The notes below the pieces were generated by a model. The model had not been told where the DNA came from. It was given only the letters and a program-made list of their open reading frames with translations, and made no database searches. Source: Tannerellaceae bacterium (GTDB lineage Bacteria > Bacteroidota > Bacteroidia > Bacteroidales > Tannerellaceae). Taken from it: 6,710 nucleotides of DNA. Both the position numbers and the translations under genes were made by a program. Positions 5,970 through 6,710 of this stretch are shown here, one piece after another (positions within the stretch are counted from its first letter, which is position 1; every line of letters starts with the position of its first letter). The stretch is from positions 1 through 6,710 of the forward strand of contig JAISRY010000244.1 of NCBI GenBank assembly GCA_031273385.1, written 5' to 3'.

Positions 5970-6710
5970 AAGCGCTGTCGAGCAGTACGCCGGCAATACG
6001 TTTTTGTTGGAGAAGACGAAAGGCCGGTTTGAGCCATCGACTTACGCCGAAGTGAAAGAACAGGTATACACGCTGGGCGCCGGACTGGTCGCCCTGGGCG
6101 TGAAGAAAGGCGACCACCTGGCGCTCCTTAGCGAGGGGTGCAATGCGTGGATCGTCAGCGAACTGGCCATGTTCTATGCCGGAGCCGTCAACGTCCCGCT
6201 GAGCATCAAGCTGGAAGAGGCGAACGACCTGCTCTTCCGCCTGCAACATGCCGACGTGAAATACATCATGGCGTCGGGCTACCAGCTAAAGAAAATACGC
6301 GCCATCATCGACCGGTTGCCGTTGGTCGAAAAGGTGATCGTGCTGAACGGGCAGCCGGCGGAGATGCAGGGGAAAGAGATCACCCTTGCGGAGGTGACGG
6401 CGCTGGGCGACCAGTGGCGGCAAGACCACCCGGCAGAGGAGTTCCTTTCCATCGGCCGGTCGCTGCAGAACGACGACCATGCCACGATTACCTATACGTC
6501 GGGGACGACGGCCAACCCGAAAGGCGTCATCCTCACGCACCGCAACTATACGGCCAACGTCGAGCAGTCGCTGACCTGCGTCGATATCGACAGCTCCTGG
6601 CGCACGCTGATTATCCTGCCGCTCGACCACTGCTTCGCCCACGTCGTCGGGTTCTATATCTTTATGTCGAAAGGCGCTTCGGTGGCCACCGTACAGGTCG
6701 GGCGTACCGG
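5941..6710 (+). CDS. Long-chain fatty-acid--CoA ligase (AMP-binding), 3' end outside window
   Basis: This is the N-terminal 256 residues of an ANL-superfamily adenylating enzyme. The frame is open to the window edge; full-length relatives are about 550 to 600 residues. It would activate a fatty acid with ATP to acyl-AMP and then form acyl-CoA at the membrane-cytosol interface. The P-loop signature YTSGTTANPKGVILTHRN (185-202) is intact, preceded by LSEGCNAWIVSELAMFYAGAVNVPL, a typical FadD-like N-domain stretch split here only by family variation, and followed by ILPLDHCFAHVVGFY, matching the conserved aromatic motif after the P-loop. The closest match in memory is the Bacteroidales long-chain ligase starting MKKTIVDLFE. 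ATG 5941 is the only start that fits. The gene follows mfd by 20 bp with no promoter or terminator between them, so co-transcription is likely. Substrate chain length cannot be judged because the later motifs are missing. Confidence 0.9.
   Translation, partial: MKKTIVDLFESAVEQYAGNTFLLEKTKGRFEPSTYAEVKEQVYTLGAGLVALGVKKGDHLALLSEGCNAWIVSELAMFYAGAVNVPLSIKLEEANDLLFRLQHADVKYIMASGYQLKKIRAIIDRLPLVEKVIVLNGQPAEMQGKEITLAEVTALGDQWRQDHPAEEFLSIGRSLQNDDHATITYTSGTTANPKGVILTHRNYTANVEQSLTCVDIDSSWRTLIILPLDHCFAHVVGFYIFMSKGASVATVQVGRT

Overview
The window looks like a chromosomal segment of a Bacteroidales bacterium (Bacteroides/Parabacteroides/Tannerella-like). Three things point there. The proteins read as Bacteroidales family members: a DUF5020/Tsx-like barrel, an AzgA-type permease, and a long-chain acyl-CoA ligase beginning MKKTIVDLFE. 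A TAnnTTTG promoter element of the Bacteroidetes type lies upstream of mfd. Strong Shine-Dalgarno sequences are absent before the starts. The coding DNA is GC-rich for this group, and the genus is a guess.

Layout, all genes on the + strand. (1) 1-130: leader region with a weak candidate promoter. (2) 131-853: small secreted outer-membrane beta-barrel protein. (3) 855-2150: NCS2/AzgA-type nucleobase permease, starting one base after the previous stop codon. (4) 2151-2554: a 404-bp intergenic region without a credible gene, holding four unrelated short tandem repeats (periods 7, 22, 9 and 17 bp), a 123-nt inverted-repeat element that could fold as a branched RNA or be a small mobile-element relic, and a promoter. 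(5) 2555-5920: mfd, the transcription-repair coupling factor, apparently with a TTG start and almost no leader. (6) 5941-end: the first 256 codons of an AMP-binding long-chain acyl-CoA ligase, cut by the window edge.

Genes 1 and 2 plausibly form a two-membrane uptake unit: an outer-membrane channel for nucleosides or related compounds and an inner-membrane purine-base importer. mfd and the ligase are 20 bp apart and probably share a transcript, with no evident functional link. The genes themselves are ordinary housekeeping and transport functions. The intergenic region before mfd is the part that known gene families do not explain and deserves the second look. I see no clear new multi-gene system here.
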